The translations under genes were made by a program, and so were the position numbers. 7,433 bases of DNA from an uncultured Blautia sp. (lineage in GTDB: Bacteria; Bacillota; Clostridia; Lachnospirales; Lachnospiraceae), in NCBI GenBank assembly GCA_945872375.1, contig CAMBYR010000094.1, positions 1 through 7,433 on the forward strand, given 5' to 3'. Positions 1 through 5,973 of the stretch are shown here, piece by piece. A model generated the notes under the pieces. That model was not told where the DNA came from, did no database searches, and saw nothing but the letters and a program-made list of their open reading frames with translations. The stretch's first letter is position 1, and each line of letters opens with the position of its first letter.

Positions 1-299
1 ATGATCCCATCGGTACAGACAGGGAAGGCAACGAGATCAATCTGCTGGATGTGATCGAAAGCCCGGCCGTAGATGTGGTAGAGGATTATACCACCAAAAA
101 GAACATTTCTCTTCTTCTGGAATCTCTGTCCCGTGTACTGACTCCAAGAGAATATCAGGTCATCTGCTGCCGGTACGGACTTTTTGGAAAGCGTGAACAG
201 ACCCAAAGGGAAATTGCCGGAAATCTGAACATCAGCCGTTCCTATGTCTCCCGTATTGAAAAAAATGCCCTCGGAAAGCTCCGTGCTCTCTTTCCTTAG
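1..299 (+). CDS. sigK: Sporulation RNA polymerase sigma factor SigK-like, C-terminal part (5' end outside window)
   Basis: The gene directs RNA polymerase to late mother-cell sporulation promoters. The reading frame is open from base 3, so the GTG at 51 is an internal valine and the true start lies outside the window; 98 residues are visible. The fragment opens with DPIGTDREGNE, the linker after sigma region 3 that resembles SigK more than SigE, whose equivalent is PLNIDWDGNE. Region 4.2 follows: LTPREYQVI (residues 46-54), RYGLFGK, then the helix-turn-helix TQREIA...ISRSYVSRIEK (about 67-87), which contacts the -35 element. It ends soon after region 4, as normal for the family. It is convergent with the - strand cluster and separated from it by 87 nt containing a terminator. 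I cannot see whether the gene is interrupted by a skin-type element or carries a pro-sequence, because both would lie upstream. SigE is the main alternative. Confidence 0.85.
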   Translation, partial: DPIGTDREGNEINLLDVIESPAVDVVEDYTTKKNISLLLESLSRVLTPREYQVICCRYGLFGKREQTQREIAGNLNISRSYVSRIEKNALGKLRALFP

Positions 300-314
300 C
301 CGCACACAGAGTAC

Positions 315-377
315 AAAAAAGCGCCGGTATCTGAACTGTCTCTTACCTTTTTACAGGCAGCAGCTCATTTCCGGCGC
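315..377 (-). terminator. Rho-independent terminator for the trhP end of the - strand cluster
   Basis: A perfect 7-bp inverted repeat, GCGCCGG (321-327) with CCGGCGC (371-377), is followed on the - strand by six T residues (A315-A320 on the + strand). It begins about 10 nt past the trhP stop. The loop is long, 43 nt, but an inner pairing of GAACTG (333-338) with CAGCTC (361-366), one mismatch, shortens it. Read on the + strand the T tract is poor, so it would stop sigK transcripts less well. Confidence 0.65.
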
Positions 378-386
378 ATCCTTGTT

Positions 387-1616
387 CTATTGTTTTTCTG
401 CTCTTCGAAGAAGGTCATACTGCTCCAATGCAGTTCCAAGATCTACAAACAGTTTCTGCTGCGGATGCGGTGCACTTTCCACCGGATTTCCCTCTTCATC
501 ATAAATCCCCCGCACGGTCACGGAAAGATTCTGTCCGTCCGGCTTCATCACTTCGATGGTTTCTCCCACCGTAAATTTATTTCTCTGGGTAATCTGTGCG
601 AATCCACGTTCATCCACCGCCTCGGCATATCCCAGATACGTATATTCCTTCACATAGGTGTTGCTGTCGTAAATCTGGCTGTCGGAACCCGGTTTTCCAT
701 AGAAAAATCCGGTGGTAAACTGGCGATAGGTGCAGTTGGATATCTGCTCACGGTACCAGTCCATATTGGCATGATATTTTTCCGGACTTTCCATATAATC
801 ATCGATGGCTTTCCGGTAGGTTCTGGCAACCGTAGCAACATACAGGGCTGTTTTCATACGTCCCTCGATCTTCAGGCTGTCAATTCCGCATTGAAGAAGA
901 TCATCCAGGTGCTCGATCATGCAGAGGTCACGGGAATTAAAAATGTATGTTCCTCTTTCATTTTCAAATACCGGCATATATTCTCCCGGACGGGTCTCCT
1001 CTACAATGGAATATTTCCAGCGGCATGGATGCGTGCAGGACCCCTGGTTGGCATCTCTGCCCACCAGATAGTTGCTGAGCAGACACCTTCCGGAGTAGGA
1101 AATACACATGGCTCCATGAACGAACGTCTCTATTTCCATATCCTCAGGAATATGCTCCCGAATCTCCCGGATCTCCTGAAGAGACAGTTCCCGGGCTGTT
1201 ACCACTCGTTTTGCCCCAAGCTCATACCAGAACCGGTAGGTTTCATAATTGGTATTGTTTGCCTGGGTACTGATGTGGCGCTCGATTTCCGGGCAGATTT
1301 CTTTCGCATACATAAAAATTCCGGGATCTGCAATGATCAGACCATCCGGTTTCAACTCTTTCAGTTCACCCAGATATTTCCGGACGCCTTCCAGATCATA
1401 ATTATGTGCCAGAATATTCACTGTCACATAAACCTTTACTCCATGGACATGGGCAAAGGCAATACCCTCTGCCATATCTTCCGGGGAAAAGTTCCGGGCC
1501 TTCGCACGCAGCCCAAAGGCTTCGCCCCCAATATATACCGCATCCGCACCAAAAATCACAGCAATTTTCAAAACCTCAAGACTGCTGGCTGGCACTAATA
1601 ATTCCGGTTTTCTCAT
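387..1616 (-). CDS. trhP: Peptidase U32-family protein, tRNA U34 hydroxylase TrhP (YrrO-like)
   Basis: The U32 family is named as a peptidase, but the B. subtilis YrrN/YrrO and E. coli TrhP members are required for prephenate-dependent 5-hydroxylation of wobble uridine 34 in tRNA. The 409-aa length fits YrrO. It opens with PELLVPA and AVYIGGE, part of the TIM-barrel fold. The family signature ETFVHGAMCISYSGRC (163-178) follows, then GSCTHPC (192-198). C171, C178, C194 and C198 are the four conserved cysteines expected to hold an iron-sulfur cluster. IEGRMK (250-255) and a beta-rich C-terminal domain (about 325-405) complete it. The ATG overlaps the trmR stop as ATGA. The Shine-Dalgarno AAGGAG (1630-1635) lies 13 nt upstream, longer than usual, so translational coupling to trmR is likely. 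The gene next to it encodes the methyltransferase that uses ho5U, which strongly supports a tRNA role over a collagenase. The other U32 branch, 23S rRNA hydroxylase RlhA, is less likely given this context. Confidence 0.88.
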   Translation of the reverse strand: MRKPELLVPASSLEVLKIAVIFGADAVYIGGEAFGLRAKARNFSPEDMAEGIAFAHVHGVKVYVTVNILAHNYDLEGVRKYLGELKELKPDGLIIADPGIFMYAKEICPEIERHISTQANNTNYETYRFWYELGAKRVVTARELSLQEIREIREHIPEDMEIETFVHGAMCISYSGRCLLSNYLVGRDANQGSCTHPCRWKYSIVEETRPGEYMPVFENERGTYIFNSRDLCMIEHLDDLLQCGIDSLKIEGRMKTALYVATVARTYRKAIDDYMESPEKYHANMDWYREQISNCTYRQFTTGFFYGKPGSDSQIYDSNTYVKEYTYLGYAEAVDERGFAQITQRNKFTVGETIEVMKPDGQNLSVTVRGIYDEEGNPVESAPHPQQKLFVDLGTALEQYDLLRRAEKQ

Positions 1617-2323
1617 AACTGATGATTATCTCCTTCCGCCGCAGTTTCTGCAGCACTTCCATTCGATACAGACTCTGGAATCTCTTTCCGCACACTGACT
1701 GCCGCCCCGTCTCCCAGAGGAAGAATGGTGGTCAGAAGCGCAGGATGATGAGTCAGCTCATAAAGATATTCCCGCATTCGCTTATAAATGGTGCGGGTGC
1801 GCCGTTCAACCAGGTAGTGGGATTCAATGATGTCTCCCTCCTGAAGCACATTATCTGACAGCAGCACGCTTCCCGGGTGCATCAGCCGAAGCACATCCGG
1901 AAGCCAGTGAATATACTGTCCCTTTGCCGCATCCATAAAAATCAGATCATAGGTTCCCGAAAGCTGTTTCAGATATTCCCCCGCATCTCCTTCCAGCAGC
2001 GTAATCTGCTCTTCTCTCCCTGCTTTCCGGAAATTTTCTTTTGCCAGAGGAATCCTTTTTTCGTAATTCTCTATGGTGGTAATCTGAACATCCGGGCCTG
2101 CATATTCGCACATAAGAAGTGTGGAGAAGCCAATGGCTGTCCCCACCTCAAGAATGCGCTTCGGCTGATGAACAGCCAGAAGCACCTTTATAAAACTCTG
2201 CATTTCCCGGCGTATGATGGGAACACCCAAAGACAGAGCCCTCTGCTCCAGTTCCTCCAAAAAAGGCGTATGTCCCATATCCAGGGAATTGAGATAGGTA
2301 CGCATTCTTTCTTCCACGATCAC
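1613..2323 (-). CDS. trmR: tRNA 5-hydroxyuridine methyltransferase TrmR (O-methyltransferase family 3)
   Basis: The B. subtilis ortholog YrrM/TrmR transfers a methyl group from S-adenosylmethionine to ho5U34 of tRNA, giving mo5U. The 236-aa protein has the class I methyltransferase layout: helical N-terminus, SAM motif I RILEVGTAIGFS (56-67), ITTIENYEKR (81-90), EGDAGEYL (111-118) and the FMDAAKGQY block (129-137). D131, D157 and N158 (LLSDNVL) match the usual divalent-metal ligands. The last 20 or so residues, rich in Ala, Glu, Ser and Gly, look like a dispensable tail. The start is GTG at 2321-2323, overlapping the mltG-like stop as GTGA. AGGAGG at 2334-2339 with a 10-nt spacer supports it over the downstream GTG and ATG codons. 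Caffeoyl-CoA or catechol O-methyltransferase labels are common for this family, but position between mltG and trhP makes TrmR the better call. Confidence 0.87.
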   Translation of the reverse strand: MIVEERMRTYLNSLDMGHTPFLEELEQRALSLGVPIIRREMQSFIKVLLAVHQPKRILEVGTAIGFSTLLMCEYAGPDVQITTIENYEKRIPLAKENFRKAGREEQITLLEGDAGEYLKQLSGTYDLIFMDAAKGQYIHWLPDVLRLMHPGSVLLSDNVLQEGDIIESHYLVERRTRTIYKRMREYLYELTHHPALLTTILPLGDGAAVSVRKEIPESVSNGSAAETAAEGDNHQL

Positions 2324-2721
2324 GAGGCTGTTCCCTCCTGTTCCGTATCACCTGCCAGAATTCCCATGATCCTGTTTGGCGAGTAGGCCGTGCTGAGCAG
2401 ATACGTACCCGGTCTTAATGCACCGTGATAATTGGAAAGCAGTTCCTGTACATAGAAGACCTTTGCATCTTCGATCAGGCCTTTTCGCTCCAGAGTTTTG
2501 GCAATTTTATATACGGATGTTCCCTCTTTGATCACAACCGTCACTTCCTGTCCTTCTCCGGGACTCATGGGCTGCTGATTAAATACATTATAGCCAAATT
2601 TATAAGTGGATTTTCCGATCCAGAAGATCAGCACGATCACGCAGACATACAGCACGATCCTGAACAGTCCCCCTGCCAGTGCCACGCCTGCCGCACCGAT
2701 CCGTTCTCTCGTATTACCCAT
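2320..2721 (-). CDS. Short MltG/YceG-like membrane protein lacking the lytic transglycosylase domain
   Basis: Full MltG is a membrane-anchored endolytic transglycosylase of about 340-380 aa that cuts nascent peptidoglycan. This protein has only 133 aa: a short basic cytoplasmic start, one transmembrane segment (about 18-37), a linker, and a LysM-like subdomain (about 60-123). The subdomain carries the familiar MltG pattern VIKEGTSVYKIAKTLERKG, then LRPGTYLLS and IMGILAG. The protein ends exactly where the catalytic domain would begin. It looks intact rather than recently cut: the Shine-Dalgarno CCTCCC complement at 2727-2732 is strong and 5 nt from the ATG, and the stop overlaps the trmR start as GTGA. 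It occupies the yrrL (mltG) position upstream of trmR. It probably sits in the membrane with its LysM-like domain outside and may bind glycan or a partner; enzymatic activity is not expected. I give no symbol because the defining domain is absent. Confidence 0.75.
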   Translation of the reverse strand: MGNTRERIGAAGVALAGGLFRIVLYVCVIVLIFWIGKSTYKFGYNVFNQQPMSPGEGQEVTVVIKEGTSVYKIAKTLERKGLIEDAKVFYVQELLSNYHGALRPGTYLLSTAYSPNRIMGILAGDTEQEGTAS

Positions 2722-2754
2722 AGTTTCCTCCCTTTTGTATTTCTGAAGTGTCTC

Positions 2755-3093
2755 TTAAATCTCGGGAACATGTACATCAATTCCGCTGATCAGATCACTG
2801 CAGATCTTCTGCATCATTTTGCAGAGTGCAAGCTCCGCATCCAGATAGGCATTCACTTCGGGAACACGCCGGAGCTCTGCAGATTCTTTGGAAAGCTTTT
2901 CCACAATATGAAAAAGATTGTCATCTCCGGCTTCATTCTGAAGCCGGAAATTATCTGACCGAAACTGATCCACACGTTCACAAAGCTGCGGAATGGATTT
3001 TAAAATATCTTCCTGTTTTTTGTATTCTTTATAGACATCCGTGTTCCTGATGGCCTCAAGAAGAATTTCAATATGTTTATTTACCGCTTCCAT
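2755..3093 (-). CDS. YlbF/YmcA-family protein (Com_YlbF)
   Basis: A small helical cytoplasmic protein of 112 aa, predicted to be almost entirely alpha-helix with coiled-coil character (helices about 3-18, 30-50, 60-75 and 80-104). The sequence style, LLEAIRNTDVYKEYKKQEDILKS in the N-terminal half and PEVNAYLDAELALCKMMQ near residues 78-95, matches the YlbF/YmcA family. In B. subtilis YlbF and YmcA form a complex with YaaT that modulates RNase Y and affects competence, biofilm and sporulation. The start is the ATG at 3091-3093, only 5 nt after the rnjA stop, with GGAGG (3104-3108) inside the end of rnjA at a 10-nt spacing, so the two genes are almost certainly co-translated. I cannot tell whether it is YlbF, YmcA or a third paralog, hence no symbol. 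Confidence 0.78.
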   Translation of the reverse strand: MEAVNKHIEILLEAIRNTDVYKEYKKQEDILKSIPQLCERVDQFRSDNFRLQNEAGDDNLFHIVEKLSKESAELRRVPEVNAYLDAELALCKMMQKICSDLISGIDVHVPEI

Positions 3094-3098
3094 TTGTA

Positions 3099-4955
3099 TT
3101 ACGCCTCCATTATGATCGGAAGAATCATCGGACTTCTCTTTGTACGTTTCCAGAGGAAATCGCTCAGTGCTTCCTTTACCATAATCTTGATCCTGCCCCA
3201 GTCCGTGATGTTTCTGGAGAGGCAGCTGTCAAGCGCTTCCTCCACAACTTCTCTGGCCTCATCCATCAGATCCTCGGATTCACGTACATAGACAAATCCT
3301 CTGGATACGATATCCGGGCCCGCAAGAACCACATTGCTGTGACGTTCCAGTGTCATAACAACGATCATGATGCCGTCCTCGGCAAGATGCTGTCTGTCGC
3401 GAAGAACAATATTCCCCACATCACCTACGCCAAGACCGTCTACAAGTATAGCACCTGTGTGAACGCTTCCTGTAATCTCCGCGCCCTGGTCATCCAGCTC
3501 CAGAACATTTCCCGAGGAAAGGATAAAGATGTTTTCCTTTGGAATTCCCAGATCCTCTACCACATGCTTCTGCGCCGTCAGATGACGGTATTCTCCATGG
3601 ACAGGAATCGCATATTTCGGACGAACCAGCGAATAGATCAGCTTGATTTCTTCCTGACAGGCGTGTCCGGAAACATGGGCATCCTGGAACACGACTTTTG
3701 CCCCCTTCATGGAAAGCTCGTTGATTACCTTGGAAACAGCTTTTTCATTTCCCGGTATGGGGTGAGAGCTGAAAATGATCGCATCGTTTGGTTTGATCGT
3801 GATCTTTTTATGAATATTGGCCGCCATTCGTGACAATGCAGCCATAGATTCTCCCTGACTTCCGGTGGTGATCAGAACCATCTGCTCATCCGGATAGTTT
3901 TTCACCTGATCGATCTCGATCAGCGTATTATCCGGAATTCTCAGATAACCGAGCTCTGATGCCGTACCGATTACATTTACCATGCTGCGGCCTTCCACTG
4001 CAACCTTTCTGCCGAAGCGGTATGCTGTATTAATGATCTGCTGCACACGGTCCACATTGGATGCGAATGTAGCGATGATAATACGCGAAGATTTGTGTTC
4101 GTTAAACAGATTATCAAATACGCGTCCCACGGTACGCTCCGACATGGTAAATCCGGGACGCTCTGCATTGGTGCTGTCACACATCAGTGCAAGCACGCCT
4201 TTTTTGCCGATTTCTGCCAGTCTCTGAAGATCAATGGCATCACCAAATACCGGCGTATAGTCTACTTTAAAGTCACCGGTATGCACCACAATGCCTGCCG
4301 GAGAATAAATGGCCAGAGCAGATGCGTCCTGGATACTGTGGTTTGTCTTGATAAACTCAATGGAAAAATCGCCGAGGTTGATCACCTGTCCGTGATGAAC
4401 CTCTTTCATCTTCGTCGTACGCACCAGATTATGCTCTTTTAATTTGTTTTCAATCAATGCAAGTGTCAGCTTTGTGGAATAAATCGGAACATTGATCTCC
4501 TTCAGCACATACGGAAGCGCTCCGATATGATCCTCATGTCCATGTGTGATCACAAAGCCTTTGACCTTTGATATATTTTCTTTCAGATAGGTGACATCCG
4601 GGATGACAAGGTCTATTCCCAGCATATCATCTTCCGGGAAGGAAAGACCGCAGTCTACGACCACAATGCTGTCCTCATATTCAAATGCGGTAATATTCAT
4701 TCCGATCTGTTCCAGACCGCCGAGCGGAATGATCTTCAGCCGGGAGGCTGCCTTCCGTCCCCTTCTGGAAACCGTTTTCACCGGATTCTTGAAAATAGGT
4801 TTTGCGTTTTTATCCGGATGTCTGCTCTCTGTCCGTCTGTTGTTTTTCGGCTGCTGCCTGTGTTTGTTATTTCTCTGTTTCTGATTGTATTTCTTTCCTT
4901 CTGCGCTGTTTCCGCTGCTGCTTCTTTTCTGGTTTTCACTGTTCTCGCTGCTCAA
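3099..4955 (-). CDS. rnjA: Ribonuclease J with a basic N-terminal extension
   Basis: RNase J is the metallo-beta-lactamase/beta-CASP nuclease of Firmicutes, with 5'-to-3' exonuclease and endonuclease activity in mRNA decay and rRNA maturation. Its features, in order: LGGLEQIGMN (78-87); the zinc-binding loop HGHEDH (138-143); metal ligands H206 and D228 (HTGDFK); beta-CASP segment CDSTNAERPG (259-268); SSHPIPGNE (396-404); SGHACQEE (429-436); H453 in PVHGEYRHL; and a complete C-terminal domain to residue 618. B. subtilis RNase J1 has 555 aa and begins near residue 72 here, so about 70 residues are extra. They are rich in Lys, Arg, Asn, Gln and Ser and probably disordered. The start is TTG at 4953-4955: a TGA codon precedes it in frame, GGAGGTG lies 7 nt upstream, and the next in-frame ATG is near residue 86, inside the fold. 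The ylbF-family gene follows after 5 nt. Confidence 0.95.
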   Translation of the reverse strand: MSSENSENQKRSSSGNSAEGKKYNQKQRNNKHRQQPKNNRRTESRHPDKNAKPIFKNPVKTVSRRGRKAASRLKIIPLGGLEQIGMNITAFEYEDSIVVVDCGLSFPEDDMLGIDLVIPDVTYLKENISKVKGFVITHGHEDHIGALPYVLKEINVPIYSTKLTLALIENKLKEHNLVRTTKMKEVHHGQVINLGDFSIEFIKTNHSIQDASALAIYSPAGIVVHTGDFKVDYTPVFGDAIDLQRLAEIGKKGVLALMCDSTNAERPGFTMSERTVGRVFDNLFNEHKSSRIIIATFASNVDRVQQIINTAYRFGRKVAVEGRSMVNVIGTASELGYLRIPDNTLIEIDQVKNYPDEQMVLITTGSQGESMAALSRMAANIHKKITIKPNDAIIFSSHPIPGNEKAVSKVINELSMKGAKVVFQDAHVSGHACQEEIKLIYSLVRPKYAIPVHGEYRHLTAQKHVVEDLGIPKENIFILSSGNVLELDDQGAEITGSVHTGAILVDGLGVGDVGNIVLRDRQHLAEDGIMIVVMTLERHSNVVLAGPDIVSRGFVYVRESEDLMDEAREVVEEALDSCLSRNITDWGRIKIMVKEALSDFLWKRTKRSPMILPIIMEA

Positions 4956-4962
4956 TCAATTG

Positions 4963-4969
4963 CACCTCC
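4963..4969 (-). promoter_or_regulatory. Ribosome-binding site that fixes the TTG start of rnjA
   Basis: GGAGGTG on the - strand is a near-perfect anti-16S match, 7 nt from the TTG at 4953-4955. The codon just before this TTG is an in-frame TGA, so no longer N-terminus is possible. No ATG or GTG of comparable support exists before the conserved fold. Confidence 0.75.
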
Positions 4970-5191
4970 ATCTGTCTGCTGTGCAATTTACTTCGGAAAG
5001 CATGTAAAATCAGTCTGACAAACTGGTTTTCCTATGCCGGCAACACAGGTGCCTTTTTCCGGATCCCGTCTCATCTTATTCACGTTCCGGACAGGAATCC
5101 ATCCCCTATACAGATCCTCTGCAGCCAACAGGGATTCTGCATAATTCTAATATACAGCCGCCGCAAACTCTTCCTGCGGCGTATTGAAATC

Positions 5192-5210
5192 TCCATGCTT
5201 CAGGCATGGA
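5192..5210 (-). repeat. Perfect 7-bp hairpin resembling an IS200/IS605 right-end hairpin
   Basis: TCCATGC (5192-5198) and GCATGGA (5204-5210) flank a 5-nt loop. On the - strand the stem runs straight into GATTTCAAT. IS200/IS605 and IS1341-type elements often end in a CCATGC-loop-GCATGG hairpin followed by a short pyrimidine-rich tail. No tnpB or tnpA coding sequence is recognisable nearby, so this would at most be a remnant; an RNA hairpin of other origin is as likely. Confidence 0.25.
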
Positions 5211-5277
5211 AAGAACACCTGCCGCGCAGGTTTCTCCAAACTCCTGTGTTCCTTTCCTGATAAATTGCTGTTTACTG

Positions 5278-5535
5278 TTACATTGTAAGATCCACGACTT
5301 CCATCATTTGTTCGAAGACTTTAAATACAGCCTCAAGCTCCGCGTCATCCTCAACCATCACATAACAGGCTTCCTGACTTCCGTCCCCGGAAATATCCTT
5401 GAGAATATAGGCGGATGCTTCTTCATCCATCGAATCGGATACCAGAAGATATTCCACGCCTCCGATTCTTGTCTGTTCTTCTATATAAAATTCTTCAACC
5501 GTCCCATCATCTGATTGAAATTTAATTTTCTCCAT
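5278..5535 (-). CDS. DUF1292 family protein (YrzB-like), unknown function
   Basis: A small acidic cytoplasmic protein of 85 aa. It has the DUF1292 pattern: an N-terminal strand KIKFQSDDGT, then EEFYIEEQTRIGGVEYLLVSD (about 14-34), a central YILKDIS, and an acidic C-terminus with DDAELEAVFKVFEQMME. No catalytic residues are evident and the function is unknown in the family. A longer frame begins at 5604, but residues 1-22 of that version lie inside ruvX and look non-native. Two adjacent ATGs follow (5538 and 5535). AAGGA at 5544-5548 is 8 nt from the ATG at 5535 and only 5 from the first, so I chose 5535. The gene overlaps the ruvX 3' end by 14 nt, implying coupling. Its place after ruvX matches B. 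subtilis yrzB. Confidence 0.85.
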   Translation of the reverse strand: MEKIKFQSDDGTVEEFYIEEQTRIGGVEYLLVSDSMDEEASAYILKDISGDGSQEACYVMVEDDAELEAVFKVFEQMMEVVDLTM

Positions 5536-5971
5536 CATGTTCTTCCTTTTTGATGGCAAGGGAATCAAGGTACCCCTGCAAAATAAATACTGCTGCCAGC
5601 TCATCTAAATACTGTTTTCTGTTTTCCCGGCGAACTCCGGATTCCATAAGGGTACGCTCTGCGGCAACAGAAGTCAGCCGCTCGTCCCACATCACTACAG
5701 GCAGCCCTGTTCTTTTTTCCAGCATATCACGGAATTCCAGAGATTTTTCCGCCCGTTCCCCGATTGTATTGTTCATGTTTTTCGGATATCCGACCACGAT
5801 TGTGTCTGCCTGATATTCCTCGATCAATTCTTCGATCCGCGCCAGCGTACGGCGAAGCTTGTTTTCCTGTTTTCTCCAGATCGTTTCCACGGCCTGTGCA
5901 GTGAGCCCCAGGGGATCACTGACAGCCACGCCAACTGTTTTTGAGCCATAATCAAGCCCGATCACTCTCAT
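5522..5971 (-). CDS. ruvX: RuvX/YqgF-family nuclease (putative Holliday junction resolvase, pre-16S rRNA nuclease)
   Basis: YqgF-family RNase H-fold nucleases are annotated as Holliday junction resolvases and, in E. coli, process the 5' end of pre-16S rRNA. The 149-aa length is normal for the family. It begins MRVIGLDYGSKTVGVAVSDP, with catalytic D7; VVGYPKNMNNTIGERA (59-74) and MWDERLTSVAAERTL (94-108) follow, with E97, and D123 in YLDELAAVFIL completes the acidic triad. All three residues are present, so it should be active. The ATG lies 2 nt after the ireB stop, with GGGAG (5980-5984) at an 8-nt spacing. The order ireB-ruvX-DUF1292 is the standard Firmicutes arrangement. The essential role is more likely rRNA processing than recombination; the sequence cannot decide that. 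Confidence 0.93.
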   Translation of the reverse strand: MRVIGLDYGSKTVGVAVSDPLGLTAQAVETIWRKQENKLRRTLARIEELIEEYQADTIVVGYPKNMNNTIGERAEKSLEFRDMLEKRTGLPVVMWDERLTSVAAERTLMESGVRRENRKQYLDELAAVFILQGYLDSLAIKKEEHDGEN

Positions 5972-5973
5972 AT

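Larger units (their letters stand above)
4956..5277 (-). other. 322-nt gap between DUF1292 and rnjA: hairpins and a possible decayed reading frame
   Basis: No intact gene is convincing here. Three inverted repeats lie close together: CGCCGCA/TGCGGCG (5159-5165 with 5175-5181), TCCATGC/GCATGGA (5192-5198 with 5204-5210) and ACCTGC/GCAGGT (5217-5222 with 5226-5231). None has a good T tract, so they are not obvious terminators. One - strand frame stays open from 5278 to the TAA at 4988-4990 except for a single TAG at 5147-5149. Its translation (ending AAAVY, then NYAESLLAAEDLYRGW and onwards) has coding-like composition, but I recognise no family and see no convincing start. It could be a gene remnant or chance. 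No promoter of quality is visible for rnjA, although one may exist. The gap falls exactly where the Bacillus-type cluster is split by rnjA and ylbF. Confidence 0.4.

Noticed and set aside
51..53. GTG as start of a short sigma-like protein
   Set aside because: The frame is open to the left edge and the upstream residues match the SigK linker, so this is an internal valine.
390..1598. 402-codon open frame on the + strand, antisense to trhP
   Set aside because: It mirrors the codon pattern of trhP, has no plausible ribosome-binding site or recognisable domain, and the - strand protein carries a full family signature.
387..1616. Secreted collagenase-type U32 peptidase
   Set aside because: There is no signal peptide, four conserved cysteines suggest an iron-sulfur cluster, and the gene is coupled to a tRNA methyltransferase gene.
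5057..5091. TTCCGGA occurring twice, 28 bp apart
   Set aside because: The 6-bp core is self-complementary and such short repeats are expected by chance; no further structure surrounds it.
4802..5260. 152-codon + strand frame crossing the rnjA 5' end and the gap
   Set aside because: Its Cys/Phe/Ser/Leu-rich start is just the antisense of the Lys/Asn/Arg-rich RNase J tail. No domain or start signal supports it.
5536..5604. Longer N-terminus for the DUF1292 protein
   Set aside because: The extra residues lie within ruvX, have no ribosome-binding site and do not resemble the family; AAGGA is placed for the ATG at 5535.
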